Numbered from the stretch's first letter, positions 1 through 11,081 are shown. The stretch: DNA of 64,000 nt from Pirellulaceae bacterium (GCA_026004795.1 BPJV01000013.1:33791-97790), one strand, 5' to 3'. Notes: a model not told the origin generated them from the sequence alone. Numbers and translations: made by a program.

Positions 1-423
1 CAGCCCTTCCGCATACTTCAACATCAATGATTGCTGATCTCGGGGGTCCAATTGCTCCAGTGCATTGCGGACTTTCTCCTGGCGTTCGGCAGCAAGGAGG
101 AATCGAAGCGGATCATTCTCCGCGCCGAACTCCTGGCTCTCTGCCCAGGCTGCCGCGCGCTGCGCCAGTTTCCGCCGCCTCCCGGCTTTGCGTCGCAACT
201 GCATCATCTGCCGCATGGCCACCTGATAGAGCCACGCGCCCACGTCCCGTACCGGCTCAGGCCGCTGGGCCTGCTGCGCGGCTGCCACGGCGACCTCTTG
301 CATCACCTCGTCCACTTCCTCCCGATTGCCCAACCGCGCCAGTAGTCGAGCACGTAACCGCGGTTCATGCTCTTCTAGCGCTTCCAAGGGCGAGGGTGGT
401 TGGGAAGTGGAACGGGGCGTCAT
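1..423 (-). CDS. ECF-like RNA polymerase sigma factor, N-terminal part (continues beyond left edge)
   Basis: My own reverse translation from ATG at 423..421: MTPRSTSQPPSPLEALEEHEPRLRARLLARLGNREEVDEVMQEVAVAAAQQ...DVGAWLYQVAMRQMMQLRRKAGRR...ALEQLDPRDQQSLMLKYAEGL. Matches sigma-70 region 2 (EVDEVMQEVAVAA / WLYQVAMRQ) and the start of region 4. Open at the window edge, so absent from the ORF track. Confidence 0.8.
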   Translation of the reverse strand, partial: MTPRSTSQPPSPLEALEEHEPRLRARLLARLGNREEVDEVMQEVAVAAAQQAQRPEPVRDVGAWLYQVAMRQMMQLRRKAGRRRKLAQRAAAWAESQEFGAENDPLRFLLAAERQEKVRNALEQLDPRDQQSLMLKYAEGL

Positions 424-1272
424 GCAAGGGCCTTTCCCTTCTTGGTAGGGATCCTCGACAACGGAACCGGAGAACCATTGTCTTGGTTCATGGCCATCTG
501 TACCGTTGCCGTACGAGATGTCTTGTTGCAATTCAAGGTATGGTTCTCCGCCAGCTCGCCCAACATCGGAGACCTCGTACTCCTCTTCCGTTCAGTGTAG
601 TCGGCAGCTGCCTGTCGTGACAAACGCCCCTCAGCGGGAAGTCTACGAGGGCGGGACCGATCCCTCACCGTGTCGGTCTACTGGGCGCGTCAGACTGGCT
701 GGCCGAGGACGCAAAGGCGGCCGACGCCATGCCATCGATCCACCGGCACAGGTGCCCTTGCAGTCCATCCGATGGCCTTGCCCACGCAACTCGCACCAAG
801 AACGCTACGGCCAGGTGGCGTCGGGAACAATTGGGCAAACGGTAATCGCACAACATCACCTGCCGCCGAAGAGACGCCACACGCTATGGCTCCGCCGCCC
901 CTCCTCTACGAGAGCCCCTTCCCACTGGCGAGCCACCTGATCCCCTGTGGTGCGCCGAGCCAGCCGGACCGCCTCTGCGGGATTACCAGCCACTCGTTTT
1001 TCCGTTTTTCGGAGCTGATGGTGCTTAGGCCGCCCGGCCAGCAACGCCTTCGCTCCCCGCGGCGCAGAAACCCTGTGGACCAATGGCTTTCGAAGACGAA
1101 AAAAAACGCTACGATACGGCCAGCGGTTTAGGCTGAGATACCCAATCCGACCAATGTTCCGGGCGGCAGCCGTTCCAGCATCAGGAACCGTGGCATTGTC
1201 TGGGAGGGATTGCCGGCAATCCGCCGATGGTATCCAACCGATTTCGATTCCTAGTAGCGAACAGGTTACGAC

Positions 1273-2298
1273 ATGGGTATTGAGACGAGGCAGTTCGGTA
1301 AAACGCGCGACGGCGAAACGGTGACGCTGTTCGAATTGAGCAGTTCAGCAGGGGTTCTCGTGCGTGTGATGGATTACGGAGCGATATTGGTGGCGGTGGA
1401 GACGCCGGACCGAGAAGGCCATCGTGCCAATATCAACTTGGGGTACGACGAGCTGACGCCCTACTTGGGCAAGCATTCTTACTTGGGGGCCACCGTCGGG
1501 CGGTTCTGCAATCGCATCGCCGGAGGAAAATTCACGTTGGATGGGCACGAGTACCGCTTGGTGACCAACAATGGGCCCAACCACCTGCACGGTGGCACGG
1601 TAGGGTTTGACAAGTTAATGTGGTCGGCCGAGCCTGTCAGCGAGGAAGACCGCTGTGGCGTGCGGTTGAGCCTCGAAAGCCCCGACGGTCAAGAGGGCTA
1701 TCCCGGCACGTTGAATCTGACCACCGAGTATTGGCTCAGCGACGACGGTCGGTTGACCACCATTTATCGCGCGACGACCGACAAGCCCACGGTGATCAAC
1801 ATCACCAACCACGCTTATTGGAATCTCGCAGGCGTTGGCTCGGGTAATGTTTTCGACCACCAATTGCGGCTCGACTGCCATCGCTACCTGGAGGTCGACC
1901 CGACACTGATCCCCACGGGACGCATTCTCGATGTCGCGGGCACACCGCTCGACTTTCTCGATTTCCATGCCATTGGAGAACGGATCGAGCAGTTGCCGCA
2001 AACCAAGGGCTACGACCATTGCTACGTGATCGATGGCCAACCGGGAACGCTGCGGCGTTGTGCAACGGCCTGGCATCCCCAAACAGGTCGAGCGATGGAA
2101 GTACGGACGACTCAGCCCGGGGTGCAGCTGTACACAGGTCAAAATCTAGGGGGGGGCTACGAGCCCTACTCAGGATTCTGTTTGGAAACTCAACATTATC
2201 CCGATTCGCCCAATCACCCTGAGTTCCCGTCGACGCGGCTAGATCCAGGAACGCAGTTTGAAGAGGTGACTGAGCACCGGTTCTTCGTGTGGCAGTAG
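1273..2298 (+). CDS. galM: Aldose 1-epimerase (galactose mutarotase)
   Basis: 341 aa; FGKTRDGETVTLFELSS, GATVGRFCNRIAGGKFTLDG, NNGPNHLHGG, ITNHAYWNLAG, QPGVQLYTGQ are GalM motifs. Confidence 0.95.
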   Translation: MGIETRQFGKTRDGETVTLFELSSSAGVLVRVMDYGAILVAVETPDREGHRANINLGYDELTPYLGKHSYLGATVGRFCNRIAGGKFTLDGHEYRLVTNNGPNHLHGGTVGFDKLMWSAEPVSEEDRCGVRLSLESPDGQEGYPGTLNLTTEYWLSDDGRLTTIYRATTDKPTVINITNHAYWNLAGVGSGNVFDHQLRLDCHRYLEVDPTLIPTGRILDVAGTPLDFLDFHAIGERIEQLPQTKGYDHCYVIDGQPGTLRRCATAWHPQTGRAMEVRTTQPGVQLYTGQNLGGGYEPYSGFCLETQHYPDSPNHPEFPSTRLDPGTQFEEVTEHRFFVWQ

Positions 2299-2320
2299 TC
2301 ATGGCCCTCATGCCCCTGCC

Positions 2321-3322
2321 CTACGAATCCTCGCGCTTATCCTTTGCATCCGCTCGGGGGGCCTTGCGCGCAGCGGCGAGGCGGCGTACTACTTCGTCGA
2401 CGATGGTACCACCAAGAATGACGGCACCAATTACCGCATACTCGATGTTGGTGGGAATCCAATCGATGAGGGTGATCGAATTGCGAAGCACTTGCATGAC
2501 CGCCGCACCAATCACCACCCCTAGCACCGTGCCTTCGCCGCCGCGCAGACTGCACCCGCCGAGGACGGCTGCCGCGATGGCATACAGTTCATAGAAGCTA
2601 CCGAAATCGACCGGCTGTGCGCTGCCCACATCGAGCACGAACAGCAGGCCGCCCAGCCCACTGAGTGCCGCGCAGATGACGTAGGCTACGATGACCATGC
2701 GCTGGGTATTGATACCGCTGAATCGTGTCGCTTCTTCGTTGCGCCCCAATGCTAACAGGTAGCGACCGTAGACGGTATAGTTCAGAAAGAAGGCTGCCGC
2801 AACGGTGACCACCGCCAGGATGAGGCATGGGTTGGGTATGCCGAATTCCGTTCCCGGCAACGGTATCTGACCTTGTGACAGATTGCGCAACATGGTGTAA
2901 CCACCTCGAAAACCTTGCGTCTGATCGTTAACGATACCGCGTGTCAAACCGCGATAGATCAACAGACCGCAAAGGGTGACGACGAAAGGTTGCAGTCGCA
3001 ATTTGGTGATCAGCAGGCCATGGCTCAAGCCGATACCCAAAGACATGATGGCCACGATTGCCAAAGCTGTAGGGGGGGATAGCCCCTGCTCGACGAGCAT
3101 CCATGGAAACAAACAGCCGACCAGGCAAACCACCGAACCGATCGACAAGTCGATCCCCCCCGTGATGATCACGAAGGCGGCGCCGATGGAGATGATTCCG
3201 AACAAAGCACTGCGCCGGATCAAGTTCTCGATGTTGAACTCGGTCAAGAACCGGTCGCTCAGCAGTGCCGTAGCGACGCAAACGAAAACCAATAAGCCGA
3301 GGATGCCGAGAATCTTCTTCAT
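2321..3322 (-). CDS. Sugar ABC transporter permease (RbsC family)
   Basis: 333 aa polytopic; GGIDLSIGSVVCLVG, RNEEATRFSGIN, YELYAIAAAVLGGCSLRGGEGTVLGVVIGA are RbsC-type motifs. Confidence 0.93.
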   Translation of the reverse strand: MKKILGILGLLVFVCVATALLSDRFLTEFNIENLIRRSALFGIISIGAAFVIITGGIDLSIGSVVCLVGCLFPWMLVEQGLSPPTALAIVAIMSLGIGLSHGLLITKLRLQPFVVTLCGLLIYRGLTRGIVNDQTQGFRGGYTMLRNLSQGQIPLPGTEFGIPNPCLILAVVTVAAAFFLNYTVYGRYLLALGRNEEATRFSGINTQRMVIVAYVICAALSGLGGLLFVLDVGSAQPVDFGSFYELYAIAAAVLGGCSLRGGEGTVLGVVIGAAVMQVLRNSITLIDWIPTNIEYAVIGAVILGGTIVDEVVRRLAAARKAPRADAKDKREDS

Positions 3323-3328
3323 GGACGT

Positions 3329-4861
3329 CTATACCCCCGTGGTGGCCGCGGTGTTTCCGGTGGCCAAATGCATGATCGCTTCTTCCGTGATCTGCTCTCC
3401 CACCAGCTCCCCCATCACCTGTCCTTCATGCATCACCACCACTAAGTCCGACATGCTGATCACCTCTTCCATTTCGCTGGAAGCAAATAAGATGGCCACA
3501 CCACGCTCGGCCAGCTCTTCCATCAATCGGTAGATCTCCTGCTTGGCGCCAATATCGACCCCTCGCGTCGGTTCATCCAGGAGCAGGCACCAGGGATCCA
3601 TGGCCAGCCATTTTCCGATAACCACTTTTTGTTGATTTCCTCCCGATAGGTTCTGCACCGCTTGCCGAGGACTGCTGGTCTTGATCCGCATGGCATCGAT
3701 CATGCGCCGCGTATCCTCGGCCTCACGACGTCGATTGAGGATGGCACCAGCGATCTTGTGGCGTGCCAAGCCCGGCAGCCCAATATTGGTACGTACAGCC
3801 ATCGGCAAGATCAATCCCTGCTGCTTGCGGTCCTCGGGGACCAAAGCCAATCCCGCCTCGATAGCCGCACGGCAGCGTCCGGTAGGCAGCAGCTTTCCAT
3901 GCAGCCGCACGTGGCCGGCAACGGGGACATCGACTCCGAAGATCGCCCGCAACAACTCACTGCGCCCGGCACCTACCAACCCCGCCAGACCGACCATCTC
4001 ACCGCGACGGACGGTAAGATCGACCGCGTGCTGCGGCCAGGCCTGCGTGCGCAACCCACGGACCTCCAGCACAGGTTCTCCCACCTCATGAGGGCGGCGG
4101 GCATAAAACTGACTGATGTCCCTACCAACCATAAGTTGCACCAAAGAGTCGTGGTTGATCTCATGCCGTTGAAGTCGCCCGGCAATCTCTCCGTCACGCA
4201 GTACGGTTACCTCGTCTGCCAATCGCTGCACCTCCGCCAGGCGGTGCGAGATGTAGACGATAGCGGCTCCCTCATCGCGCAACTTGTCGATAATGGCAAA
4301 CAGAGCATCGACTTCCCGCTGCGAAAGGCTGCTTGTCGGTTCGTCCATGATCAGCACCCGTCCGCCCACCGACAGCGCCTTGGCGATCTCGACCAATTGT
4401 TGCTGAGCGATGGTCAGTTCGCCGACAAGCGTATCGGGAGGGACATTCAGGCCAACCGCATCCAAGTATTTCTTGGCATCTTGGCCGATGGCGGCAAAGT
4501 CGATCGTCCCCCACCGTCGCGGCTCGCGCCCCAGAAAAATGTTGGCTCCCACATCGAGGTTGTCGCACAGATTCAGTTCTTGGTGAATTAGCGCGATGCC
4601 ATGTCCTAATGCAGCTTGCACCGACCTCAGCTCGACCGGGCGTCCGTCGACCAGCAATCGTCCGCTGTCAGGAGCCAGCACACCGGCCATGATCTTCATC
4701 AAGGTGCTTTTCCCCGCGCCATTCTCCCCGATCACGGCGTGGACTCGCCCCGGCCGTATGGCCAGCGAAACTCCGCGCAGGGCTTGCACTCCCCCGAATC
4801 GCTTGGTGACATCCTCCACTTCCAGCACGGGGGCAGAGGACGTGGGCTGTGCGTCACTCAT
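3329..4861 (-). CDS. Sugar ABC transporter, duplicated ATP-binding protein (RbsA family)
   Basis: 510 aa; GENGAGKSTLMKIMAG, IMDEPTSSLS, LVPEDRKQQGLIL, NLSGGNQQKVVIGKWL, LLLDEPTRGVDIGAK. Confidence 0.95.
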   Translation of the reverse strand: MSDAQPTSSAPVLEVEDVTKRFGGVQALRGVSLAIRPGRVHAVIGENGAGKSTLMKIMAGVLAPDSGRLLVDGRPVELRSVQAALGHGIALIHQELNLCDNLDVGANIFLGREPRRWGTIDFAAIGQDAKKYLDAVGLNVPPDTLVGELTIAQQQLVEIAKALSVGGRVLIMDEPTSSLSQREVDALFAIIDKLRDEGAAIVYISHRLAEVQRLADEVTVLRDGEIAGRLQRHEINHDSLVQLMVGRDISQFYARRPHEVGEPVLEVRGLRTQAWPQHAVDLTVRRGEMVGLAGLVGAGRSELLRAIFGVDVPVAGHVRLHGKLLPTGRCRAAIEAGLALVPEDRKQQGLILPMAVRTNIGLPGLARHKIAGAILNRRREAEDTRRMIDAMRIKTSSPRQAVQNLSGGNQQKVVIGKWLAMDPWCLLLDEPTRGVDIGAKQEIYRLMEELAERGVAILFASSEMEEVISMSDLVVVMHEGQVMGELVGEQITEEAIMHLATGNTAATTGV

Positions 4862-5927
4862 TTCCCACCCGCTGCTTCAGTTCGGCCCAGAAGGCTTCCA
4901 CATTGTCTTGGCGTATTTGACGGGCAGGGATATCGAGTACCTTCGACTCGGGTACCCCTAATTCGACCAACGTCTTGCCGCGGCAGAGCCCGGCCAAGAT
5001 ACGGACGCTTTGGCGGCCATATTCATAAGGATTCTGCACGACCGTTCCGTGCACCGTGCCATCCACAATCCCTTGCAACGTTTCCTCCGCTTCATCGAAG
5101 GCGATCACTTTTACCTGCCCCAACTTCCCGGCTTGTTTGAGCGCTTCCAACAACAGAGGCGGGTTGTAGGCGAACAGGCCTACCATAGCGGCCAGATCAG
5201 GATGCCGCGACAACGCATCCTCGGCATTGGCCTTCCCCTTCGCACGATCGAATTGATCGGTGTACGTTCCTACGATGTGCCAGTCCCCTTCCTGAATCTC
5301 ACTTTCGAACGAGTCCCGGCGATCGGGATCGGCTGGCCTTCCCAGAATTGCATCCACGGTTCCTTGCCAACGTCGTCGCGCATTGTCCTGTTCCAAGCGT
5401 CCGACGAAGATGGCGACCTTCCCGCCGGACGGAATCGCCTCTCGCACCAACTCTCCGCACATCCTTCCTGCCGTGTAATTGTCCATGCCGATATAGCACA
5501 GCCGGTTGGACTTGGGGGCATCCGAATCGTGCGTGATCAGCTTGCAATAGCGAGCCGCTTTGTTCAGCAAGTCTGTCTGATTGTCCGGATCGATGGGGCT
5601 GATAGCGATTCCATCAATGCCCTTGGTAAGCAAATCTTCGACAATACGTTTCTGATCGGATATCCCTTCGGCGGGCATGTGAACCTCAACCTCCGCGTCG
5701 AATTCCTCGCCCCCCTTTCGGACCCCTGCTTCCGCAATTACCCAAAAGGAGGCGACTCCATTGGTGACAAAGGCAACCTGCGGCCTCCCGCTCTCCGAAT
5801 TTCCTGCCGAAGAGGTGGGGTTCGAATTTTTGCAACCGCTAATCAACAACGCCAAAGCAACGAAGCCAAGTGCAAAGGAATAGGAACGCCACATTGATCG
5901 GATCCTTTGGTTCGACGAGAAAAACAC
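4854..5927 (-). CDS. Sugar ABC transporter substrate-binding lipoprotein (RbsB-like)
   Basis: 357 aa; lipobox LLISGC; periplasmic-binding fold motifs (QKRIVEDLLTKGIDGIAISPID, VIAFDEAEETLQGIVDGTVHGTVVQNPYEYGRQSV). Overlaps the ATPase gene by 8 nt, so an operon. Probable start at 5894 (MWRSYSF). Confidence 0.92.
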   Translation of the reverse strand: MFFSSNQRIRSMWRSYSFALGFVALALLISGCKNSNPTSSAGNSESGRPQVAFVTNGVASFWVIAEAGVRKGGEEFDAEVEVHMPAEGISDQKRIVEDLLTKGIDGIAISPIDPDNQTDLLNKAARYCKLITHDSDAPKSNRLCYIGMDNYTAGRMCGELVREAIPSGGKVAIFVGRLEQDNARRRWQGTVDAILGRPADPDRRDSFESEIQEGDWHIVGTYTDQFDRAKGKANAEDALSRHPDLAAMVGLFAYNPPLLLEALKQAGKLGQVKVIAFDEAEETLQGIVDGTVHGTVVQNPYEYGRQSVRILAGLCRGKTLVELGVPESKVLDIPARQIRQDNVEAFWAELKQRVGNE

Positions 5928-6734
5928 GATAGCTCACTTCCATCGAAGGTGGTTGAGAACAGGTGAACACCGTACGGTAGCGTGGTAAACCACCAATATA
6001 ATGCAACTATAAAGCAGCGTCCTTAGGTTATACATCAGCACTACCAAATCGTTTGGTCTAGCGCGAGACGCCCCCGACGATGAGACTCAGCATGCGTGAC
6101 AGCACGACTCAGGCGTCTCCAACGCCGACTGACATAGGAAAACGTAGCACCACGGCGAAACGTGGAAGGAACACCAATTCCACGATGATCCTGAGGCTGG
6201 CAACGTACCAGCTTGTTGACCATGTACCGGACGTTTCCACGAACATTATGCAGTGTAGCGAACAACTCGGGTGGAAGGCCGCCGAATGTGCTCCTGACTT
6301 GGGCGGATGCCCTGGGCGATGGCGAGCTACAGTACGGCACCCCGGAGGCGAAGGTGACGCTCCCCTTCTTGATTAGCTGACCAGCGAAAGGATGCGATTC
6401 TTGGCCCCCGCCCATGCCTGCATCATCGCGGGGCCCGGGGCAACCACGACGTCCCGTCAATGCTGCGCGAGTATGCCCTGTCGGGCAGCATCTTCCAGCC
6501 CCCGAGAACTGTTCGACGACGTGGAAGTTGATGCGGAAGAGGGGCACAATCTGTACTGCGACCACCTGGCAGACGGTGGCTTCCGCGAAAGAACGTCTGA
6601 AACAATTCAAAACCTCCAGCAACAGTGCGTCTGGCCATCAGGGGATCAATCGATGATCGCTACTCCCATTGGTTCGCCCCAACGGGAGTGAGACTCTTCC
6701 CTCGCCCCAGCAGGGTGAGATGTTCCGCGCTGGC

Positions 6735-9224
6735 TTAGACATCCAGATTGCGCACCTCTAAGGCATGTTTCTCGATGAACTCACGGCGCGGCTCCACCTT
6801 GTCTCCCATCAGCACGCGGAACATCTCATCCGCCGCAGCCGCATCGTTTAGCGAGACCTGCAACAAAGTTCGATTGTTGGGATCGAGCGTCGTCTCCCGC
6901 AGTTCTTCAGGATTCATTTCTCCCAATCCTTTGAACCGCGTGACCTGCATGCCTTTCTCACCGGCCTTGCGTACCGCCGGAAGCAGGGCGCGCAGATCGT
7001 CCATACCGATGCGATTTTCATCGCGATACAAATAGAACTTCGATTCCGTACTTCCAGTGCGTACCTCGGGGATCAAATCACGAACCGTAAACCCGAATTC
7101 CGCCAAGCGACTCAAGCCAGCATTGATCGTCTTTACTTCATGCAGCTCGGTGACCACGGCCGGTAGCGTATCGGCGACATCCTCACTGTCCGACGAAGGC
7201 TCATCGACCGATTCGGTGTGCAGATTGTTTTGCTCGATGAACGCTTCGAGCGACTCACGTGTAAAAAACCAATGGGTATCATTGCCCACGGTGAGCATGA
7301 ACACAGGCAGCTTGTTCTCGGCTGAGATGCGTTCGGCGTGGGCTTTGAGACTGATACCACGCTTTTCCAAGGCGACCATCGCATCTTCCATGTTGGCTAG
7401 GCAATCGCACAGCGCGCGCATCAAGTCACCTTCGATGATCCGGCCCCCTTCGATCTCCAACCGGCAGTCGCTGAGACCACGCTCCAGCAACTGCCGTTTC
7501 ATATCCTCCTCGGTCTGGACGTAGTAACGAGTCGACTTGCCTTGCACCACGCGAAACAACGGCGGCTGCGCCAGGTAGACATGCCCGGAAGCGACCAATT
7601 GATACATCTGCCGATAGAAGAAGCAGAGCAGCAGCGTGCGGATATGGGAGCCGTCGACGTCGGCGTCGGTCATGATGACGACTTTGTTGTAGCGTCGCTT
7701 GGAGATATCCAGATCTTCGCCGATCCCGCAGCCGATCGCCTGAATCATGCTCTGCACTTCTTCATTGTTGAGCACTTTATCTTCACGACTCTTGTAGGCG
7801 TTGATGATTTTCCCCCGCAGTGGCAGGATGGCCTGAAACTCTCGAAAGCGTCCCCCCTCGGCACTGCCACCGGCCGAATCTCCCTCCACCAGGTACAATT
7901 CACATTCTTCCATCTTATTGCTGATGCAGTCGCGAAGCTTGCCGGGCAAACCTCCGCCGCTGAGCGCATCTTTGCGCTTGCGCAACAAGTCCTTGGCCTT
8001 GCGTGCAGCTTCCCGGGCTTCGCAAGCCAACAATGCTTTGCGCAAAATGGTCTTGGCCGTGCGGGGATTCTCTTCCAGGTACTTCTGCAGCGCGTCGCCC
8101 ACGGCTGCGTTGACGATTCCCTCGACCTCGCTGTTGCCCAGTTTGGTTTTGGTCTGGCCTTCGAACTGGGGGTGCGGTACCCGCAGGCTAACAACCGCAG
8201 TCAATCCCTCGCGGAAGTCGTCACCGGCTGGCGTAAGGTCCTTGAAAATGCCTTCCTTCCTTCCGTAAGCATTCATCACCCGGGTGAGGGCGGAACGGAA
8301 ACCAGAGACATGCGTTCCCCCCTCGATAGTATTGATGTTGTTTACATACGAATGCACATTCTCCGTGTATTCGTTGCAATATTGCATGGCGATCTCGTAC
8401 CGCACGCCATCCCGTTTTCCTTCGATCAAAATGACATCCGGGTGCAACGGTTCGCTGGCGCGGTTCAGGTGTTCGACGAATTCGACAATCCCCCGTTGAT
8501 AACAGAACTCACCCCCCTCGCCGATGCGTTCATCGTAGAACGAGATGTGCACGCCCGCATTGAGGAAGGCCAACTCCTGCAGTCGTTTGTATAGGGTGTC
8601 GAAATCGAACTTGGTATTCGGGAAGATACTCCCATCCGGCTTGAAGGTGGTCTTCGTTCCATGTTTCTTGGTGGGGTGCCCCTTGATCACCGGCCCGGTG
8701 GGGATCCCGTACTCGTAACTCTGCGACCATACGTACCCGTCACGGTACACCTCCACTTCACACCATTGGGACAGGAAGTTGACCACCGTCACCCCCACCC
8801 CGTGCAATCCGCCGGAGGTTTCGTAAGCCTTCTTCTCGAACTTGCCACCGAATTTGAGTACCGTCATCACGCCTTCCAGCGTGCTGACCTCGCGGCCAAG
8901 CTCTTGCGATAGCTGCTCGTGACGGGCCACAGGAATGCCTCGCCCATCATCCTCGACGGTAACCGAACCATCGGCATTGATCCGCACCGAAATGTGCTTG
9001 GCATAGCCCGCCATCGCTTCGTCGATCGAATTGTCGACGACTTCGTAGACCAGGTGATGCAGCCCCTTCAAGGTCGTGTCACCGATATACATGCTGGGCC
9101 GCTCGCGGACATGATCCCGGTCGCTCAAGTGCTTCAATGCGTCGGCATCATAATCGGAACCCTGAAAGGCGATTTCGTCGTCCTGGTGCTGGCTATCTTC
9201 TTCGTTGACCATGCGCTCTCCCAA
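6735..9224 (-). CDS. gyrB: DNA gyrase subunit B
   Basis: 829 aa; YEVVDNSIDEAMAGY, GLHGVGVTVVNFLS, ELYLVEGDSAGGSA, PLRGKIINAYK, VIMTDADVDGSHIRTLLL, TRFKGLGEMNPEELRETTLDP. Confidence 0.97.
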   Translation of the reverse strand: MGERMVNEEDSQHQDDEIAFQGSDYDADALKHLSDRDHVRERPSMYIGDTTLKGLHHLVYEVVDNSIDEAMAGYAKHISVRINADGSVTVEDDGRGIPVARHEQLSQELGREVSTLEGVMTVLKFGGKFEKKAYETSGGLHGVGVTVVNFLSQWCEVEVYRDGYVWSQSYEYGIPTGPVIKGHPTKKHGTKTTFKPDGSIFPNTKFDFDTLYKRLQELAFLNAGVHISFYDERIGEGGEFCYQRGIVEFVEHLNRASEPLHPDVILIEGKRDGVRYEIAMQYCNEYTENVHSYVNNINTIEGGTHVSGFRSALTRVMNAYGRKEGIFKDLTPAGDDFREGLTAVVSLRVPHPQFEGQTKTKLGNSEVEGIVNAAVGDALQKYLEENPRTAKTILRKALLACEAREAARKAKDLLRKRKDALSGGGLPGKLRDCISNKMEECELYLVEGDSAGGSAEGGRFREFQAILPLRGKIINAYKSREDKVLNNEEVQSMIQAIGCGIGEDLDISKRRYNKVVIMTDADVDGSHIRTLLLCFFYRQMYQLVASGHVYLAQPPLFRVVQGKSTRYYVQTEEDMKRQLLERGLSDCRLEIEGGRIIEGDLMRALCDCLANMEDAMVALEKRGISLKAHAERISAENKLPVFMLTVGNDTHWFFTRESLEAFIEQNNLHTESVDEPSSDSEDVADTLPAVVTELHEVKTINAGLSRLAEFGFTVRDLIPEVRTGSTESKFYLYRDENRIGMDDLRALLPAVRKAGEKGMQVTRFKGLGEMNPEELRETTLDPNNRTLLQVSLNDAAAADEMFRVLMGDKVEPRREFIEKHALEVRNLDV

Positions 9225-10040
9225 CCTACTACCAGTGCCGCATCGTGGGGCATCCCGCCTCTTCGGTAAGACGAGGGATGGGGGTGCCCCGATTATTGCT
9301 GTGAAGCCCCGATTATAGCAGTCCCGCCCGACTTTGACTGCTCCCTATCACCGCCCCTCCGCCTCACCCTCCCCCCAGTTCATCCGAGTCTGGCTAATGA
9401 TGGTTCTAGCCACACCTTCCATCTTCCCAATTGGTGCCAAACTGCTGTGGAGCGGCACAATGATCTAACTCCGGACCTGAGCCCGGAGTTGAGTTTCGAG
9501 TCTCATATTAGCCGCGAAGCGGCGGGATGATATAACTGCGGGCGCAAGCCGGAAGTTGGATTTGCGTACGCCTACCAGTAGTGGAATTCGCCAGAATTCC
9601 CCTATACTCAATAGGATCGCAGGGACGGCATGAGCACGCCCCAGCTGCAATGGTGATCCTTGCTGATCCGCCTGCGGGGCGTCCCACAATCGTCAGGGCA
9701 GCAATTGGCCCCGCCGGGGCAGGGCCATGAAAGCCCTGGGAACACGAATGCCCAACCATCCGAGCCCTGAAAGGGCGAACCAGTTCTCACGCGTTCTCGT
9801 GTGGCTTAGCGCCGGTGCCAATCTTCTATTTCTCGGTTCTCGTTGCCCGTTCGCTCCCCCACCGATTCGGTTGTCACACTCCTCGGCCAACTTGTTCAAT
9901 CTACAGACAGGAGACTTTGCGATCCCGACGATCTCTCCTAAGATGCCAGAGTGACGGTGGAAAGGCGGGTGCAAGTCGCATCCGCGGTACATCGATCCAC
10001 CTGGTCACTAGAGTATTCCCCGATTGAGAACCCACGGCCG

Positions 10041-11081
10041 ATGTCGGAGCAACTTCCTTACGATTCTTTCCTCCTGGTTTCCTTCGGCGGTCCCGAGGGG
10101 CGCGACGACGTGATGCCATTCTTGGAAAATGTATTGCGGGGCAAAAACGTTCCCCGCCAACGCATGCTCGAGGTCGCCGAACACTATTACCATTTCGAGG
10201 GCCGCAGTCCGATCAATGAGCAAAATCGTCAATTGTTACGCGCTCTGGAAGAAGAATTTCGTGCCGCGGGAATCGAATTGCCCATGTATTGGGGAAACCG
10301 CAATTGGCATCCGCTGCTCCCGGACACCCTGAGTCACATGCGTGATCAAGGGTGTCGGCGGGCGCTGGCCTTCTTCACGAGCATGTTCAGTTCGTATTCT
10401 GGATGCCGCCAGTATCGGGAAAACATTCAGGCGGCCCAGGAGCAAGTTGGGCCCGGGGCACCACAAGTTGATAAATTGCGCAATGCCTTCAATCACCCTC
10501 TGTTTATCTCTGCCGTCGCCGCACGGGTGCGCGAAGTGGTTGACCAACTTCCTGATCGGGAGGCACCGACTAAGCTGCTGTTCACCGCCCATAGCATTCC
10601 GATGGTGATGGCCCAGTTCAGTGCTTATGAACGCCAGTTGCGAGAAGCAGCCCGCCTGGTCGCCGCCGAGCTGGCCATCGCCGACTGGGAATTGGTGTAC
10701 CAAAGCCGCAGTGGTCCGCCAACTCAGTCTTGGTTGGAACCCGATGTCGTCGATCGCGTCGAACAGCTCGCCGCCGACGGGCTACGTCAACTGATCGTGT
10801 GTCCTTTGGGGTTCATTTCCGATCACATCGAGGTTCTGTTCGATTTGGACACCGAGCTGCGCGACCGTTGTGAGGAATGGAACATCGCCATGGTGCGTGC
10901 CCCCACCGTGGGCACGCATCCGGATTTTGTACGGATGATTCGGCTGCTCGTCGAGGAACGGCTGGACCCTAGCCGACCGCGTCAATACGTGGGCCAGCTT
11001 CCTATTTCGCCCGACACCTGCCCTCCCGACTGCTGTTTGTATCCTCATCGGCCTCTCCACCCGGCCGCCAGTGGCCAGTAA
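10041..11081 (+). CDS. hemH: Ferrochelatase
   Basis: ORF 9951..11081; likely start at internal ATG 10041 (MSEQLPYDSFLLVSFGGPEGRDDVMPFLENV). LLFTAHSIPMVMA, VYQSRSGPPTQSWLEPDV, LIVCPLGFISDHIEVLFDLD. Confidence 0.93.
   Translation: MSEQLPYDSFLLVSFGGPEGRDDVMPFLENVLRGKNVPRQRMLEVAEHYYHFEGRSPINEQNRQLLRALEEEFRAAGIELPMYWGNRNWHPLLPDTLSHMRDQGCRRALAFFTSMFSSYSGCRQYRENIQAAQEQVGPGAPQVDKLRNAFNHPLFISAVAARVREVVDQLPDREAPTKLLFTAHSIPMVMAQFSAYERQLREAARLVAAELAIADWELVYQSRSGPPTQSWLEPDVVDRVEQLAADGLRQLIVCPLGFISDHIEVLFDLDTELRDRCEEWNIAMVRAPTVGTHPDFVRMIRLLVEERLDPSRPRQYVGQLPISPDTCPPDCCLYPHRPLHPAASGQ

Noticed and set aside
420-668. 82-aa minus ORF whose stop overlaps the sigma-factor start (ATGA)
   Set aside because: Arrangement could mean translational coupling, but the peptide is low-complexity and basic with no recognisable family; not enough support.
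7542-8594. 350-aa ORF on + strand
   Set aside because: Antisense to gyrB; sequence is a complement-frame shadow without protein-family motifs.
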